Shown here piece by piece: positions 30,201-39,227 of a stretch of DNA of 64,000 nt. Numbering within the stretch: position 1 is the first letter of the stretch; every line of letters starts with the position of its first letter. Origin of the DNA: Shewanella denitrificans OS217. Lineage in GTDB: Bacteria > Pseudomonadota > Gammaproteobacteria > Enterobacterales > Shewanellaceae. The notes under the pieces are model-generated. The model worked only from the letters and a program-made list of their open reading frames with translations, was not told the DNA's origin and searched no databases. Location of the stretch: contig NC_007954.1 of NCBI RefSeq assembly GCF_000013765.1, positions 2,976,001 through 3,040,000 of the forward strand. Reading direction: 5' to 3'. Made by a program: the position numbers and the translations under genes.

Positions 30201-30652
30201 CGTGAAATTGTGCCCTGTTCTATGATGGCATAACTGCGTGGCCCAAGGCCTGTGCCCATAAACAAGTCGGTAATGTCTTTGCGGCGACACTTTTGTCCAT
30301 TGAGAAAGTAAAAGCTGTCGCCATCACGGCTCACCTGACGCTTAACCGAAATTTCCTGATAACTGGCATACTGACCAGCGAGTCGCCCTAGGCTGTTGTC
30401 AAACACCAGTTCAACCCCAGCCACAGAGACTGGCCTGCGCACACTCGAGCCATTGAAGATAACGTCTGTCATCGAATCGCCGCGAAGATTCTTGGCCGAG
30501 CTTTCCCCAAGCACCCAGCGCACCGCGTCTATGATGTTGGATTTACCGCAACCATTCGGACCAATAATCGCTGAGAGTTGCTGCTCGAAGGGAATTTTGG
30601 TCACATCGACAAAGGATTTAAATCCAGCAAGTTTTATCTGTTTTAATCTCAT
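27236..30652 (-). CDS. smc: Chromosome partition protein SMC
   Basis: 1138-residue SMC ATPase for chromosome condensation and segregation. Walker A GPNGCGKSN is at 32-40, followed by two long glutamine-rich coiled coils around a central hinge at about 510-640. The C-terminal lobe has LLSGGEKALTALSLVFAI near 1037 and the Walker B FCMLDEVDAPLDDANVERF. Length is normal for the family. First gene of the smc-zipA-ligA set. Confidence 0.96.
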   Translation of the reverse strand: MRLKQIKLAGFKSFVDVTKIPFEQQLSAIIGPNGCGKSNIIDAVRWVLGESSAKNLRGDSMTDVIFNGSSVRRPVSVAGVELVFDNSLGRLAGQYASYQEISVKRQVSRDGDSFYFLNGQKCRRKDITDLFMGTGLGPRSYAIIEQGTISRLIESRPQDLRVFIEEAAGISRYKERRKETENRIRHTRDNLERLNDIRLELGSQLDKLAEQAKSALAYREFKQQERQLQAQLLVVRYQELALNTEKIDKEIQLLELELAEINAAAQAASLSLLQWQTQLAELNEQEQQQVEHFYQSRTDIAKCEQALHHWQTQHSQWQQQKQALTTQLAQTAQDNVQGENELQRLEADHVQQHTVWEASQYALEILDEQINQLEESSDALNENLSRCQETLANAKMAHAVENAKREHTQKNLLHAEHKLTELANELETLQAIDNSDARLQLSQALSDNAKALSQQTLLSAEHEHSMQAQEQALNDKLAHHQQLTTTLTSAKARHQVIEEWLAGEQESDGSQLLWQHIKVTPGWELAVELALQPVLQANVLQGESKAGFIHSAEYESNHQAFSAAVNLTPWTERLIWVEDLAYAKAHLNELKPQQCFVSRDGYLLGHGFLLQAQSQKQSNLLLTQELNQLSSQISRLASEVELSEQQVLDARNNLAEVKLLALECQRQGHALALKKQALSSEMAKLLHQDDAKETNLAKIASSQAQLEQQREDSQVQLLALMTLLDSQDDELQGLSKKQQELNQEWLSVSAQLRQAKAQRIEQDNIKRQHEHARQTLSTQVALQQQTLQQIALKRQELNHSLAQLEQASRQQQSSQEQDQQALLEQNLATLLQTQAQQQGLLNDTRAKQAQVQIELDNVLLTQKQQLGIIEGLTQKIGALKLRREGFKGQADGQQQLLDEHKVDVSAVARQLKPDVKTQQLSNELDKLRAEILKLGAINLAAIEEYEVQEQRKAYLDAQDEDLNKGLMILEDAIRKIDKETRSRFKATFEAVNKDLGLLFPKVFGGGQAYLALTEDDLLETGVTIMAQPPGKKNSSIHLLSGGEKALTALSLVFAIFRLNPAPFCMLDEVDAPLDDANVERFCRLLQEMSQSVQFIYISHNKITMEMADQLIGVTMHEPGVSRIVAVDIEQAVAMADAL

Positions 30653-30817
30653 ATTGCTAAAGGGTCATTTCCTGGGCTCAAGACAAGTGTGAACGGCGCT
30701 CACTTTAGCAATTAGGTCGCACCTTGTAACGATTTTTATCAGTAAAATAGCGATATCCCCTTGTTTTATTAACTTGAGGTAAGCACAATTCTGAAAAGAC
30801 TTTAAAGGAGAGCCTTA

Positions 30818-31591
30818 ATGTCCAGCGATGTAAAAAAACCGAATAAGAGTGGCTTTAACTACTTTATGGATGGTTTTGCTTTAATTAAACAACCGGGTTT
30901 GCGAAGCTTCGTGTTTATCCCCCTGATGATTAACTTACTGTTATTTGCGACTGTAATGTATGTTGCCGTCGGCGAATTGGCGCTGTTATTTGACTGGGTC
31001 AATGGCCAACTACCAGACTACTTAACTTGGCTTAAGTTTTTTCTTTGGCCCTTAGCGGTGCTCAGCCTCTTGGTTATCATGTCATTTGTGTTTAGCTCGG
31101 TAATGAACTGGCTAGCGGCACCTTTTAATGGCCTTTTGGCTGAAAAAGTCGAGCAGCACCTCACGGGTAAAGCATTAAACTCAGGTGGCACCCTCGATTT
31201 GGTGAAAGATTTGCCTAGAATTTTTGGCCGTGAATGGCAAAAACTTAAGTATTATTTACCCCGCGCCATTGGCTTTTTAATCTTATTTTGGGTGCCTGTG
31301 GTAGGTCAGACTGTGGCACCTGTGCTGTGGTTTTTATTCACAGCCTGGATGATGGCAGTGCAGTATTGTGATTTCCCCTTCGATAACCATAAAGTGCCTT
31401 TTGAGGACATGAAGTTTGCCCTCAACCAGACCAAGGGCACAAGTTACAGTTTTGGCGCCGCCGTGACCCTGTTCGCCATGATCCCTATCGTGAACTTTAT
31501 CGTGATGCCAGTGGCAATTTGCGGTGCAACTGCCTTATGGGTAGACAGGTATAGAGATGCCTATAAACACCCGACCATCGCCAGAGACTAG
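30818..31591 (+). CDS. cysZ: CysZ-like sulfate permease
   Basis: 257 residues with four hydrophobic segments and the family signatures FMDGFALIKQPGLRSFVFIPL near the N-terminus and NWLAAPFNGLLAEKVE near residue 95. CysZ supports high-affinity sulfate uptake for cysteine synthesis. An AAGGAG site precedes the ATG. It is divergent from smc and about 2.9 kb upstream of cysK, with two unrelated genes between them. Confidence 0.93.
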   Translation: MSSDVKKPNKSGFNYFMDGFALIKQPGLRSFVFIPLMINLLLFATVMYVAVGELALLFDWVNGQLPDYLTWLKFFLWPLAVLSLLVIMSFVFSSVMNWLAAPFNGLLAEKVEQHLTGKALNSGGTLDLVKDLPRIFGREWQKLKYYLPRAIGFLILFWVPVVGQTVAPVLWFLFTAWMMAVQYCDFPFDNHKVPFEDMKFALNQTKGTSYSFGAAVTLFAMIPIVNFIVMPVAICGATALWVDRYRDAYKHPTIARD

Positions 31592-31607
31592 TTAACCCGA
31601 GTTGAAG
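31592..31607 (+). repeat. Solo copy of the TTAACCCGAGTTGA motif
   Basis: TTAACCCGAGTTGAAG begins immediately at the cysZ stop codon. It matches the terminal inverted repeat of the element at 49803-49999 (TTAACCCGAGTTGAGG). Related fragments also follow megL and the TonB receptor. Confidence 0.5.
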
Positions 31608-31639
31608 AGTGTTAAAGTTTAATAACATGATAAACTCAA

Positions 31640-31676
31640 TAAAAATGCCAAGTGATCAACTTGGCATTTTTGTTTT
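31640..31676. terminator. Bidirectional terminator after cysZ
   Basis: Stem AATGCCAAGT / ACTTGGCATT (with GATCA loop) flanked by A and T runs. It lies between cysZ and the convergent GGDEF gene. Confidence 0.85.
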
Positions 31677-31706
31677 TGAGTAAGCTTGTCGTTTTGATTA
31701 ACCAGC

Positions 31707-32930
31707 TTAATGCATCACAATCCTATTTCGGCCTTGCTGCTTGGCTTCATACAAGGCCTCATCAGCCCTGATTAACACATCATCAATCAACTCATCGCCA
31801 AAGGCGGCTAAACCGCAACTAAAGGTAACGATTAATTCACCGGCCGATGTCTTAACGCTCTTTTGCTCATTGTGCTGCCGAAACGCCTCCATTAATGTGA
31901 TGGTTTTTTCAATATCTAGCCCTTTAAATGCAACCACAAATTCCTCACCGCCAAAACGGGCCACAGTGAATTTATGCCCAAAAGCTTCGGTTAATCGACT
32001 GGCAAACACCATTAGCACTTCATCACCCACATCATGTCCGTGGGTGTCGTTCACTTTTTTGAAAAAGTCGATATCCAGCAAGGCTAAACTGAAACACCCT
32101 TGCTCTTCATGTTCATCCTGATAATGGCTAAAAAAATACCTGCGGGTAAAGACCTTAGTGAGAAAATCTCGATTGGCCTTTTCCCATAACATTTTCATCA
32201 TGTCCTGGGCATCTAAGGTGTTATTGATGCGGCAATGAAATTCTTCATGTACAAAGGGCTTTTGCAAAAAGTCGTTGGCGCCATTTTTAATGAAGCGTGC
32301 CGACAGGCTAGCATCACTTGCCAAACCGATAATGGCAAGATCTTCCCGCTCATATTCTTCCCTTAACTTAATCACCAAATCGGCGCCATTGAGGTTTGGC
32401 ATATCATAATCTGTGATAAGTAAGCGAATGTCTTTCTGCTCGGCAAGTACAGTCAATGCCTCGGCACCATCTTCGACTTCGATGACTTGAAACAAGTGCT
32501 GCTCTAATAACAACTTAACAAATTTGCGACTAATAACCGACTGCTCGGCTATCAAGACTTTAACGTCTTTATTTCGATAAAGCCTAGCGATTAACTTGGC
32601 AACATACTGATAACTGTAGCGGTTTTCTTTAAGGATGTAGTCGACGATCCCCATGGTGAGTAACTCAGTACGAAGCTCTTCATTAAACTGCCCTGTCAGC
32701 GCTATGCAAGGTGTCTGGTAGGCAGAACGAACCAATTTAACTATCTCACCATGCTGTGCATCCGGCAGCACAAGGTCGGCAACCACCACGAAATAGCTAT
32801 GCTTATCGAGTAAGGCAATGGCAGAGGTGAGATCGGCGGCGGTATCGACTTCACAGCCTATTTCTTGAACAATGTAATGCTGTAAAATTTTAGATACCGT
32901 AGTACTGTCTTCAACGATCAGAATTCGCAA
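31707..32930 (-). CDS. Diguanylate cyclase with two receiver domains (REC-REC-GGDEF)
   Basis: About 407 residues. REC1 carries LIVEDS and VVADLVLPDA. REC2 carries VLIAEQS and LLITDYDMPNLNG, so both have a phospho-acceptor aspartate. The C-terminal cyclase domain begins LALLDIDFFKKVND and has the active-site GGEEF. There is no RxxD five residues before it, so product inhibition through the usual I-site seems absent. I prefer the TTG at 32930, because an AAGAGG site lies 8 nt upstream. The GTG at 32939 overlaps that site. It is 15-25 nt behind the FabH-like gene, probably one transcript. Confidence 0.88.
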   Translation of the reverse strand: MRILIVEDSTTVSKILQHYIVQEIGCEVDTAADLTSAIALLDKHSYFVVVADLVLPDAQHGEIVKLVRSAYQTPCIALTGQFNEELRTELLTMGIVDYILKENRYSYQYVAKLIARLYRNKDVKVLIAEQSVISRKFVKLLLEQHLFQVIEVEDGAEALTVLAEQKDIRLLITDYDMPNLNGADLVIKLREEYEREDLAIIGLASDASLSARFIKNGANDFLQKPFVHEEFHCRINNTLDAQDMMKMLWEKANRDFLTKVFTRRYFFSHYQDEHEEQGCFSLALLDIDFFKKVNDTHGHDVGDEVLMVFASRLTEAFGHKFTVARFGGEEFVVAFKGLDIEKTITLMEAFRQHNEQKSVKTSAGELIVTFSCGLAAFGDELIDDVLIRADEALYEAKQQGRNRIVMH

Positions 32931-32954
32931 TCCACTCACCTCTTCTTGTAAGAA

Positions 32955-34079
32955 CTAGTTTTTCTCTAATACGATACTGCCGATTGAGTAACCCGCACCA
33001 AATGAGCATAGCAGGCCTAAATCACCACGGACAAAATCTTGTTTGTATTTGTGGAATGCAATGACAGAACCTGCCGAGGCCGTATTGGCGTATTCATTGA
33101 GTACAATTGGTGCTTTAATGGGGTCAACATCATCACCCAATAATTTTTTCACCACAAACATATTCATATTGATGTTAGCTTGGTGTAACCAGAGGCGTTT
33201 AAATTCATCAGGCTTAATCTGCTCATCATTAAATTGTTCGTCTAAATGCTGGTAGATCATAGGCAACAATTCTTTGAATACTTTACGGCCCTGTTGATGA
33301 AATAACTTATCCGCGTTTTGAGCATTGGCGGGATCGCAGCGGTTGACGAAACCAAAATTACTGCGAATATTGTTGGAGTAGTTTGTTACGCAGCGGCTGG
33401 ATAGAATACTAAACGCATTATCTGTTTTGCATAATTGCGCATCCTCTACCACTACCGCTGTCGCTACATCACCAAAAATAAAATGGCTGTCCCTGTCTTT
33501 AAAGTTAATCTGCGGCGAGGTCAGCTCAGGGTTTATCACCAGCACACGTCTTGCTGTGCCGCCGCGAATGGCATTGAGGGCATTGACTATGGCGAAGGTC
33601 GCCGACGAACAGGCCACCAGCATGTCATAGGCGAAACCTTGAGTGCCGAGCGCCTGTTGAATTTCAATCGAAATCGCAGGGTAGGCTCTTTGAGTGTAGG
33701 CGCAGGCCACTATGACTAGATCAATATCTTCACCGCACAGATTTGCCTCCACCAATGCTTGCTTCGCCGCTTCAATCCCCATGGACGCCTGCATTGACAG
33801 GGCATCTGATGGCGCATCGGCAATCAAGGGCATCATGACATTGGGATCTAATATCCCTTCTTTAACCATGACATAACGGTTCTGAATACCTGAAGCCTTT
33901 TCAATAAACTCACTGGATGAATGAGCTAATGGCGCAATTTTTTCTTCTTTTATTTCAGTTTGATGGGCTAAATTGAATTGGTCCACATACGCATTGTAGC
34001 TGCTAACCAGTTCCTGATTGGAGACGCTATAGGGTGGGGTAAATAAGCCCGACCCAGAAATAACTACCTTTTTCATCAT
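32955..34079 (-). CDS. FabH-like beta-ketoacyl-ACP synthase III
   Basis: 374 residues, longer than typical FabH (about 320). The catalytic triad is visible: ACSSATFAIVNA (Cys near residue 153), WLHQANIN (His) and NEYANTASAG (Asn). An insert near residues 30-50 (YVDQFNLAHQTEIKEEK) is unlike housekeeping FabH. It catalyses the decarboxylative condensation of an acyl-CoA and a malonyl-ACP by family. Its role in this unlinked position is unclear. It is followed by the REC-REC-GGDEF gene and is divergent from cysK across 395 bp. Confidence 0.85.
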   Translation of the reverse strand: MMKKVVISGSGLFTPPYSVSNQELVSSYNAYVDQFNLAHQTEIKEEKIAPLAHSSSEFIEKASGIQNRYVMVKEGILDPNVMMPLIADAPSDALSMQASMGIEAAKQALVEANLCGEDIDLVIVACAYTQRAYPAISIEIQQALGTQGFAYDMLVACSSATFAIVNALNAIRGGTARRVLVINPELTSPQINFKDRDSHFIFGDVATAVVVEDAQLCKTDNAFSILSSRCVTNYSNNIRSNFGFVNRCDPANAQNADKLFHQQGRKVFKELLPMIYQHLDEQFNDEQIKPDEFKRLWLHQANINMNMFVVKKLLGDDVDPIKAPIVLNEYANTASAGSVIAFHKYKQDFVRGDLGLLCSFGAGYSIGSIVLEKN

Positions 34080-34474
34080 ACTCTTATCCGACCAATTGAA
34101 TGAGCGGCCAATCCATAAACACTCAAAAAAGAACTATCATGCAATGGGCGTATTATTAATATTGGCCGTAAATTGTTGTTGCTTATTCTAGTACTATCTA
34201 CTTGAATTACTTTACTACTAATTTCTTTTTTTGCGATGGTCAGACCAAACAAGCAGCAAAGGGACTAATAAGCTGTACTTTACCTCTTAAAAATAAGCCC
34301 CAAACAGGCATTAGGCTTAGGTTATGCGTTCATTTTGAAGCACAAGAGTGGATATTATTGGCATATAAATTGTTTCATTCATAACTAAAAAGCATAAAGC
34401 AGAACAAAGAATCACTTCTCAAACACACAAAGCTGATTATGATCAATACATGAACTCAAAGGAGCATAAGTATC
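34080..34474. other. Divergent intergenic region between FabH-like gene and cysK
   Basis: 395 bp without a supported gene. It holds the cysK ribosome binding site (AAGGAG before the ATG at 34475) and presumably both promoters. The 60-codon reading frame at 34202-34384 has no coding signature. I could not identify a CysB site by eye. Confidence 0.5.
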
Positions 34475-35443
34475 ATGAGCAAGATTTTCGAAGATAATTC
34501 CTACACTATGGGCAATACGCCTTTAGTTAGACTCAACAAGGTCAGCAATGGCAATGTATTGGCTAAAGTTGAATCACGTAACCCAAGCTTCAGTATTAAA
34601 TGCCGCATCGGCGCCAACATGATTTGGGATGCAGAAAAGAAAGGCTTGCTCAATAAAGATATCGAACTCATTGAGCCAACGTCAGGCAATACCGGTATCG
34701 CCTTAGCTTATGTTGCTGCCGCTCGCGGTTACAAACTGACCTTAACCATGCCTAATTCCATGAGCCTTGAGCGCCGTAAATTGCTTAAAGCCTTAGGCGC
34801 AAATCTAGTGCTCACTGAAGGCGCTAAAGGCATGAAAGGGGCTATCGATAAAGCCGAAGAAATTCGTCAATCGGCACCTGAAAAGTACCTGATTTTGCAG
34901 CAGTTTGAGAATCCTTCAAACCCAGAAATTCATGAGAACACCACAGGGCCAGAGATCTGGAATGATACTGATGGTCAAATCGATGTATTTGTCGCAGGTG
35001 TCGGTACGGGTGGCACCTTAACCGGGGTGAGCCGTTATATTAAAAACACTCAAGGTAAAGCCATTACTTCGGTTGCGGTAGAGCCAGTAGACTCCCCTGT
35101 CATCGCCCAGGCCTTAGCGGGTCTGCCTTTGCAACCGGGTCCTCATAAAATCCAAGGCATAGGCGCAGGCTTTATCCCGGGTAACTTAGATTTGTCATTA
35201 GTTGACAGAGTCGAAGCTGTCAGTAATGAAGACGCCATTGAAATGGCAAGACGTTTAATGAAAGAAGAAGGCATCTTAGTCGGCATTTCTTCAGGTGCCG
35301 CCGTTGTTGCAGCTAATCGCATTGCGGCTTTACCTGAATTTGAAGGTAAAACTATCGTGGTTATATTGCCATCAGCCGCTGAGCGTTATTTATCTTCAGT
35401 CTTGTTCCAAGGTGAATTTGACGACGCTGAAAACATTCAATAA
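34475..35443 (+). CDS. cysK: Cysteine synthase A
   Basis: O-acetylserine sulfhydrylase making cysteine from O-acetylserine and sulfide with PLP. 322 residues. The PLP lysine is in NPSFSIKCRIG near residue 43, the substrate loop is TSGNTGIALA, and the phosphate-binding loop is GVGTGGTLTG. The tail is normal. An AAGGAG site lies upstream of the ATG. It is convergent with megL, sharing a terminator. Confidence 0.97.
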   Translation: MSKIFEDNSYTMGNTPLVRLNKVSNGNVLAKVESRNPSFSIKCRIGANMIWDAEKKGLLNKDIELIEPTSGNTGIALAYVAAARGYKLTLTMPNSMSLERRKLLKALGANLVLTEGAKGMKGAIDKAEEIRQSAPEKYLILQQFENPSNPEIHENTTGPEIWNDTDGQIDVFVAGVGTGGTLTGVSRYIKNTQGKAITSVAVEPVDSPVIAQALAGLPLQPGPHKIQGIGAGFIPGNLDLSLVDRVEAVSNEDAIEMARRLMKEEGILVGISSGAAVVAANRIAALPEFEGKTIVVILPSAAERYLSSVLFQGEFDDAENIQ

Positions 35444-35493
35444 TCCGTTGGAAATTGCTTAGGCTGGCCTTAGTCACCAACAGATTAACCCCA

Positions 35494-35526
35494 ATAAAAA
35501 CGCCAGCATATGCTGGCGTTTTTTCG
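35494..35526. terminator. Bidirectional terminator between cysK and megL
   Basis: Perfect stem CGCCAGCATA / TATGCTGGCG flanked by A5 and T6 runs, midway between the convergent stops. Confidence 0.9.
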
Positions 35527-35530
35527 TCTA

Positions 35531-35548
35531 TTTACCCGAGTTGAGTTA
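35531..35548. repeat. Solo copy of the ACCCGAGTTGAG motif
   Basis: TTTACCCGAGTTGAGTTA overlaps the region just beyond the megL stop codon and resembles the terminal repeat at 49981-49999. It is a short fragment with no second end nearby, so it is reported only as a recurrent motif. Confidence 0.4.
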
Positions 35549-36718
35549 CGCTAACGCTTGCTCGATATCAGCAATTAAATCTTGCACATCTTCAAGGCCC
35601 ACTGAAATTCGCAATAAATTATCAGTGATCCCAGCTTCCATTCTGGCCTCTAAGGTATAAGGCGAGTGAGTCATGGAGGCAGGATGTTGAATTAATGACT
35701 CAGCATCACCTAAACTTACCGCTATGGTAAATAGCTTTAAACGATTGACAAAGTTAATTGCATCTTGCTTATCACCCTTAAGCTCAAACGCTATCACGCC
35801 ACCAGCACGCTTCATTTGCTTGCCAATAAACGCATGACCTTGATGGGTACTTAACCCTGGGTAGAACACCTGGGAAAAGGCCTTGTGCTCAACCAAGTAG
35901 TTAGCCAATATTTCGGCATTATCACAATGCCTTGCTAAGCGCACATCTAAAGTCTTAAGCCCTCGCAGAATAAGCCAAGCATCATGGGGAGACATAACGC
36001 CGCCAAAGTCTTTTAAAATCTCGTACCTCAATTTATGCATATGCTCGCTGTTGCCGCACACTATGCCGGCAATCACATCACCATGGCCGTTTAAATATTT
36101 GGTCGCGCTGTGGATCACCATGTCTATGCCCATAGCCAATGGCTTTTGCAGCAGTGGCGTCATAAAGGTGTTATCCACTATGCTAATCAGCCCATGTTTT
36201 TTAGCCACTTTCGCCATGGCGTCTAAATCAAACACTTGTAGATGGGGATTCACCGGCGTTTCACAAAAAAGTACCCGAGTGTTAGGTTTTATAGCGGCTT
36301 CAACCGCTTGCATATCACTAAAATCCACCAAACTTGTGCTGATACCATAGCGGGAAAGCTGGGTGGTTATCAACGCATAGGTGCAACCGTACACGGCTTT
36401 AGAGGCAATTAAATGGTCCCCTTGCTCCAGATGAGTCAATAGCGCAGCAGACACGGCCGCCATGCCAGATGCCGTTGCAGCCGCATCATCGGCGCCTTCT
36501 AGCAGCGCCATCTTTCGTTCGAGTTCAGCCGTGGTTGGGTTGCCAAGACGAGTATAAATATAGCCAGGTTCGTCCCCAGCAAACCTCGCTCCGCCCTGCT
36601 CTGCGGTTTCAAACGCAAAGGTGGCACTTTGGTATAAAGGTGTCACCAGCGCCCCAAACGCTTCTCTTTGATGACCACCATGAATCGCAACCGTTGCTGA
36701 CTTCCATTTATCTTGCAT
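35546..36718 (-). CDS. megL: Methionine gamma-lyase
   Basis: PLP enzyme of the Cys/Met metabolism family converting L-methionine to methanethiol, ammonia and 2-oxobutyrate. 390 residues. The PLP lysine is in SATKYLNGHGD, and TRLGNPTT and VDNTFMTP are family motifs. YGCT (near residue 109) provides the cysteine that distinguishes gamma-lyases from most cystathionine enzymes. It sits opposite cysK, fitting sulfur amino acid metabolism. Confidence 0.85.
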   Translation of the reverse strand: MQDKWKSATVAIHGGHQREAFGALVTPLYQSATFAFETAEQGGARFAGDEPGYIYTRLGNPTTAELERKMALLEGADDAAATASGMAAVSAALLTHLEQGDHLIASKAVYGCTYALITTQLSRYGISTSLVDFSDMQAVEAAIKPNTRVLFCETPVNPHLQVFDLDAMAKVAKKHGLISIVDNTFMTPLLQKPLAMGIDMVIHSATKYLNGHGDVIAGIVCGNSEHMHKLRYEILKDFGGVMSPHDAWLILRGLKTLDVRLARHCDNAEILANYLVEHKAFSQVFYPGLSTHQGHAFIGKQMKRAGGVIAFELKGDKQDAINFVNRLKLFTIAVSLGDAESLIQHPASMTHSPYTLEARMEAGITDNLLRISVGLEDVQDLIADIEQALA

Positions 36719-36949
36719 TTCAATCTCCTGACCACAAATATTATGTGTTGTTAGTGTGGTAATGCTCAGTATGAATTAATTTCATCTTTGCATAACATAC
36801 AGGGACTGACGATTTAGCCAATGGGGTGACAAAAAATATCCCGCCTTGCGATGTAAAAACTATGTTACATGCAAAACATCTGCGTTAATTAAATGGGGTT
36901 GGCGTTAACAACCTACGCAGCACTTAGTCAGTTTGTAACCGAGTCACAC

Positions 36950-38185
36950 CTATGAATAGCTAGCATGCTGGACATCAGTTCGCTCACTGAATCGCTGCAT
37001 TTCTACCAAACGGCTATAAGTGCGGCGAAACTCAAATTTAAGTGCACCTTCTTGATAAAGTTCATCCAGTGCACATTGGCTGTTAAGCACTAACGTCACT
37101 TTTTGATCGTACAATTCATCCACCAAACTAATAAAACGCCGCGCGGGGTCATCCTCTACTGCATAGGCTAATTGTCTTTCTCCTGTGGTGGTTGCTAGGG
37201 CCCCATCTTCGGTGCCGCGAGCTCTTATCCAGCCTCGCACGGCGCCGCCAAGACGGGGCACAGAACTCACCAGTACATGGCTAAAGCGTTCGGCAATCTC
37301 TATGTAATCTAAGGCCGAGCGTGGCCCTTGGCACAGGGCTGAGAATTCAAACCAAGCGATGGAGCCACACAGACCCTTAACAGGAATATCTCGCTGACAA
37401 ATACGCACTCTCGTGTTTGTCTGTGGCGCTAACTGCGGCGAAAACCTCGAATAGCGCTGAGCACATAAGTGTTCAAACATTACCTGAGGGGTTTGCTGTG
37501 ATGGTAAATACGTAAGTCCTGCTAGGCCCTCATCGCTGATAGCGCTTGGGTTATAAATTGAAAGCCTGTGATCCACTTGCCCACTGAGGTGAATCTCATG
37601 GTTAAAGGTTTGCAACAGGGCGATTGCAGGCAGAAACCTATCCCGCTGCAGGCCATTCTTATACAGCTCATGGATGGGAATGTTAGAGGTTGCCACCAGT
37701 ACCACACCCGAATTAAACAGTGCATCAAATAGCCGTCCAAGCAAGATGGCATCACCAATGTCAGCCACAAAAAATTCATCGAAGCAAATGAGCCTAAATT
37801 CTGCCGCTAACTCCCGAGCGATATAAAGCAGAGGGTCCCCCTTGCCAGATGTCTGATTAAGTTTCTTATGCACCATAGCCATAAAACGATGAAAATGCAG
37901 CCTGAGCACTTGGTCAGCTTGCCTCTCACTGACCGCTTGATAAAATATATCCATCAGCAAGGTTTTACCCCGGCCCACATCGCCCCAAAGGTATACCCCT
38001 TTCACCCTGCCTATCTTGCTAGAGGAAATAGTAGAGTCAGACTTTTTGGCGTTAGTATCAGCTTCAGGGCAGAACCATAGCTGATAAAGCGCTTCTAATG
38101 CCGTTATCGCCTGATGTTGAGCAGGATCGTCGACAATATGGCTTTCGCAAAGGGTTATGTATCGGGTCAGTGGTGACAAAATCAT
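36950..38185 (-). CDS. zapE: ZapE/AFG1-like P-loop ATPase
   Basis: 411 residues. The Walker A GDVGRGKTLLMDIFY is near residue 65, RLICFDEFFVADIGDAI is the Walker B, and HFHRFMAMVHKKL is the family motif after the P-loop. ZapE interacts with FtsZ in E. coli under stress, and AFG1 is its mitochondrial counterpart. The C-terminal half, with SLVDELYDQKVTLVL, is normal. The symbol is assigned on family and not on location, so a paralogous AFG1-like role is possible. Confidence 0.82.
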   Translation of the reverse strand: MILSPLTRYITLCESHIVDDPAQHQAITALEALYQLWFCPEADTNAKKSDSTISSSKIGRVKGVYLWGDVGRGKTLLMDIFYQAVSERQADQVLRLHFHRFMAMVHKKLNQTSGKGDPLLYIARELAAEFRLICFDEFFVADIGDAILLGRLFDALFNSGVVLVATSNIPIHELYKNGLQRDRFLPAIALLQTFNHEIHLSGQVDHRLSIYNPSAISDEGLAGLTYLPSQQTPQVMFEHLCAQRYSRFSPQLAPQTNTRVRICQRDIPVKGLCGSIAWFEFSALCQGPRSALDYIEIAERFSHVLVSSVPRLGGAVRGWIRARGTEDGALATTTGERQLAYAVEDDPARRFISLVDELYDQKVTLVLNSQCALDELYQEGALKFEFRRTYSRLVEMQRFSERTDVQHASYS

Positions 38186-38359
38186 GATGAATAGCGACGC
38201 TTAACACTCAACGCTGGCGTCTTAAATCCTATGGGTTAGCTTTATTCCAATCGCAGTTTACTTTACTCTGATGCAATGAAACAGAGTACCATAGAGCAAG
38301 TTACCCAATTGAACCCTAGTCTTTTGCCGCTGAGTACATTGGTGGCCAGCGTATAAGAG

Positions 38360-39031
38360 ATGAAGTTAGTTCATTCCAGCATAAGAAGAAATCCATTGGC
38401 CGAACCCAGCTCATCTAAACCTGGCTCATCTCGAGCAGATAGCCCGACCATAAGCTCAATTCCCCCAACAGCGGCAGAAGCCGTTATACCGCCCAATTGG
38501 CGACAGCGTATCTTAACGGCATGTGCACAAGTTAAGCAGCGCCGTTTTTGGCTTCATTTATTTCGAGACTTAAGCCTATTGCTGATCATAGGGTTTGCCA
38601 TTGCAAGCTATCAGCAACGTCACATGCTTAAAGATATAGCGCCTAGCCTCAATATGTTGACAACTCAAGGCAGCATGGCATTTTCAAGCTATGCCAATGA
38701 GCCCAAGGCGAAGCTTGTGTACTTTTTTGGTTCTTGGTGCCCAGTGTGCCGCTTCACGTCCCCCGAAGTTACCGCCATAGCGCAGGATTACCCCACTATC
38801 GCCATTGCCTTGGCTTCAGGTACCGATTTGCAGATCAATCAATTTATGACTCAAGAAGACTACCAGTTCGATGTTATCAATGATGATAATGGCAGCATAA
38901 GTGAGATTTGGGGCGTTCAGGCAGTGCCGGCGTTTTATATCTTAGATGAGCAAAATAAGATTGTCTTCGTTACCTCAGGCGCCAGCTCACAATGGGGGCT
39001 ACGTCTTAGGCTTTGGTGGGCAAGCCTGTAG
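38360..39031 (+). CDS. Membrane-anchored thioredoxin-like protein (ScsD-like)
   Basis: 223 residues. It has a basic, serine-rich N-terminus, one transmembrane segment near 68-86, and a periplasmic thioredoxin fold with FFGSWCPVC (redox motif CPVC near 118-121) and the cis-proline loop GVQAVPAFYILD. Suppressor-of-copper-sensitivity D and TlpA-like proteins have this design. The partner is unknown. Start and ribosome binding site are weak, and a later start is possible. Confidence 0.72.
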   Translation: MKLVHSSIRRNPLAEPSSSKPGSSRADSPTISSIPPTAAEAVIPPNWRQRILTACAQVKQRRFWLHLFRDLSLLLIIGFAIASYQQRHMLKDIAPSLNMLTTQGSMAFSSYANEPKAKLVYFFGSWCPVCRFTSPEVTAIAQDYPTIAIALASGTDLQINQFMTQEDYQFDVINDDNGSISEIWGVQAVPAFYILDEQNKIVFVTSGASSQWGLRLRLWWASL

Positions 39032-39227
39032 GCAATGCTGACAACTAGCACTACACTGAGCAGAATTGAAATCAGTTCCTATAAAACAGTTGCGATAAAT
39101 TGTCATAAGCTGAGTAATAATGGTGTCCGCTTTTCGTTGGCCGTTAAATCTTGTTATCATTAGCGCCCTTAAGGTATCAACAAAAGCCTGTGACACTGCC
39201 ACATAGATACCCTCTTCAAGTAACATC

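Noticed and set aside
34202..34384. 60-codon open reading frame between the FabH-like gene and cysK.
   Set aside because: No ribosome binding site, no recognisable protein pattern, unusual composition for a gene.
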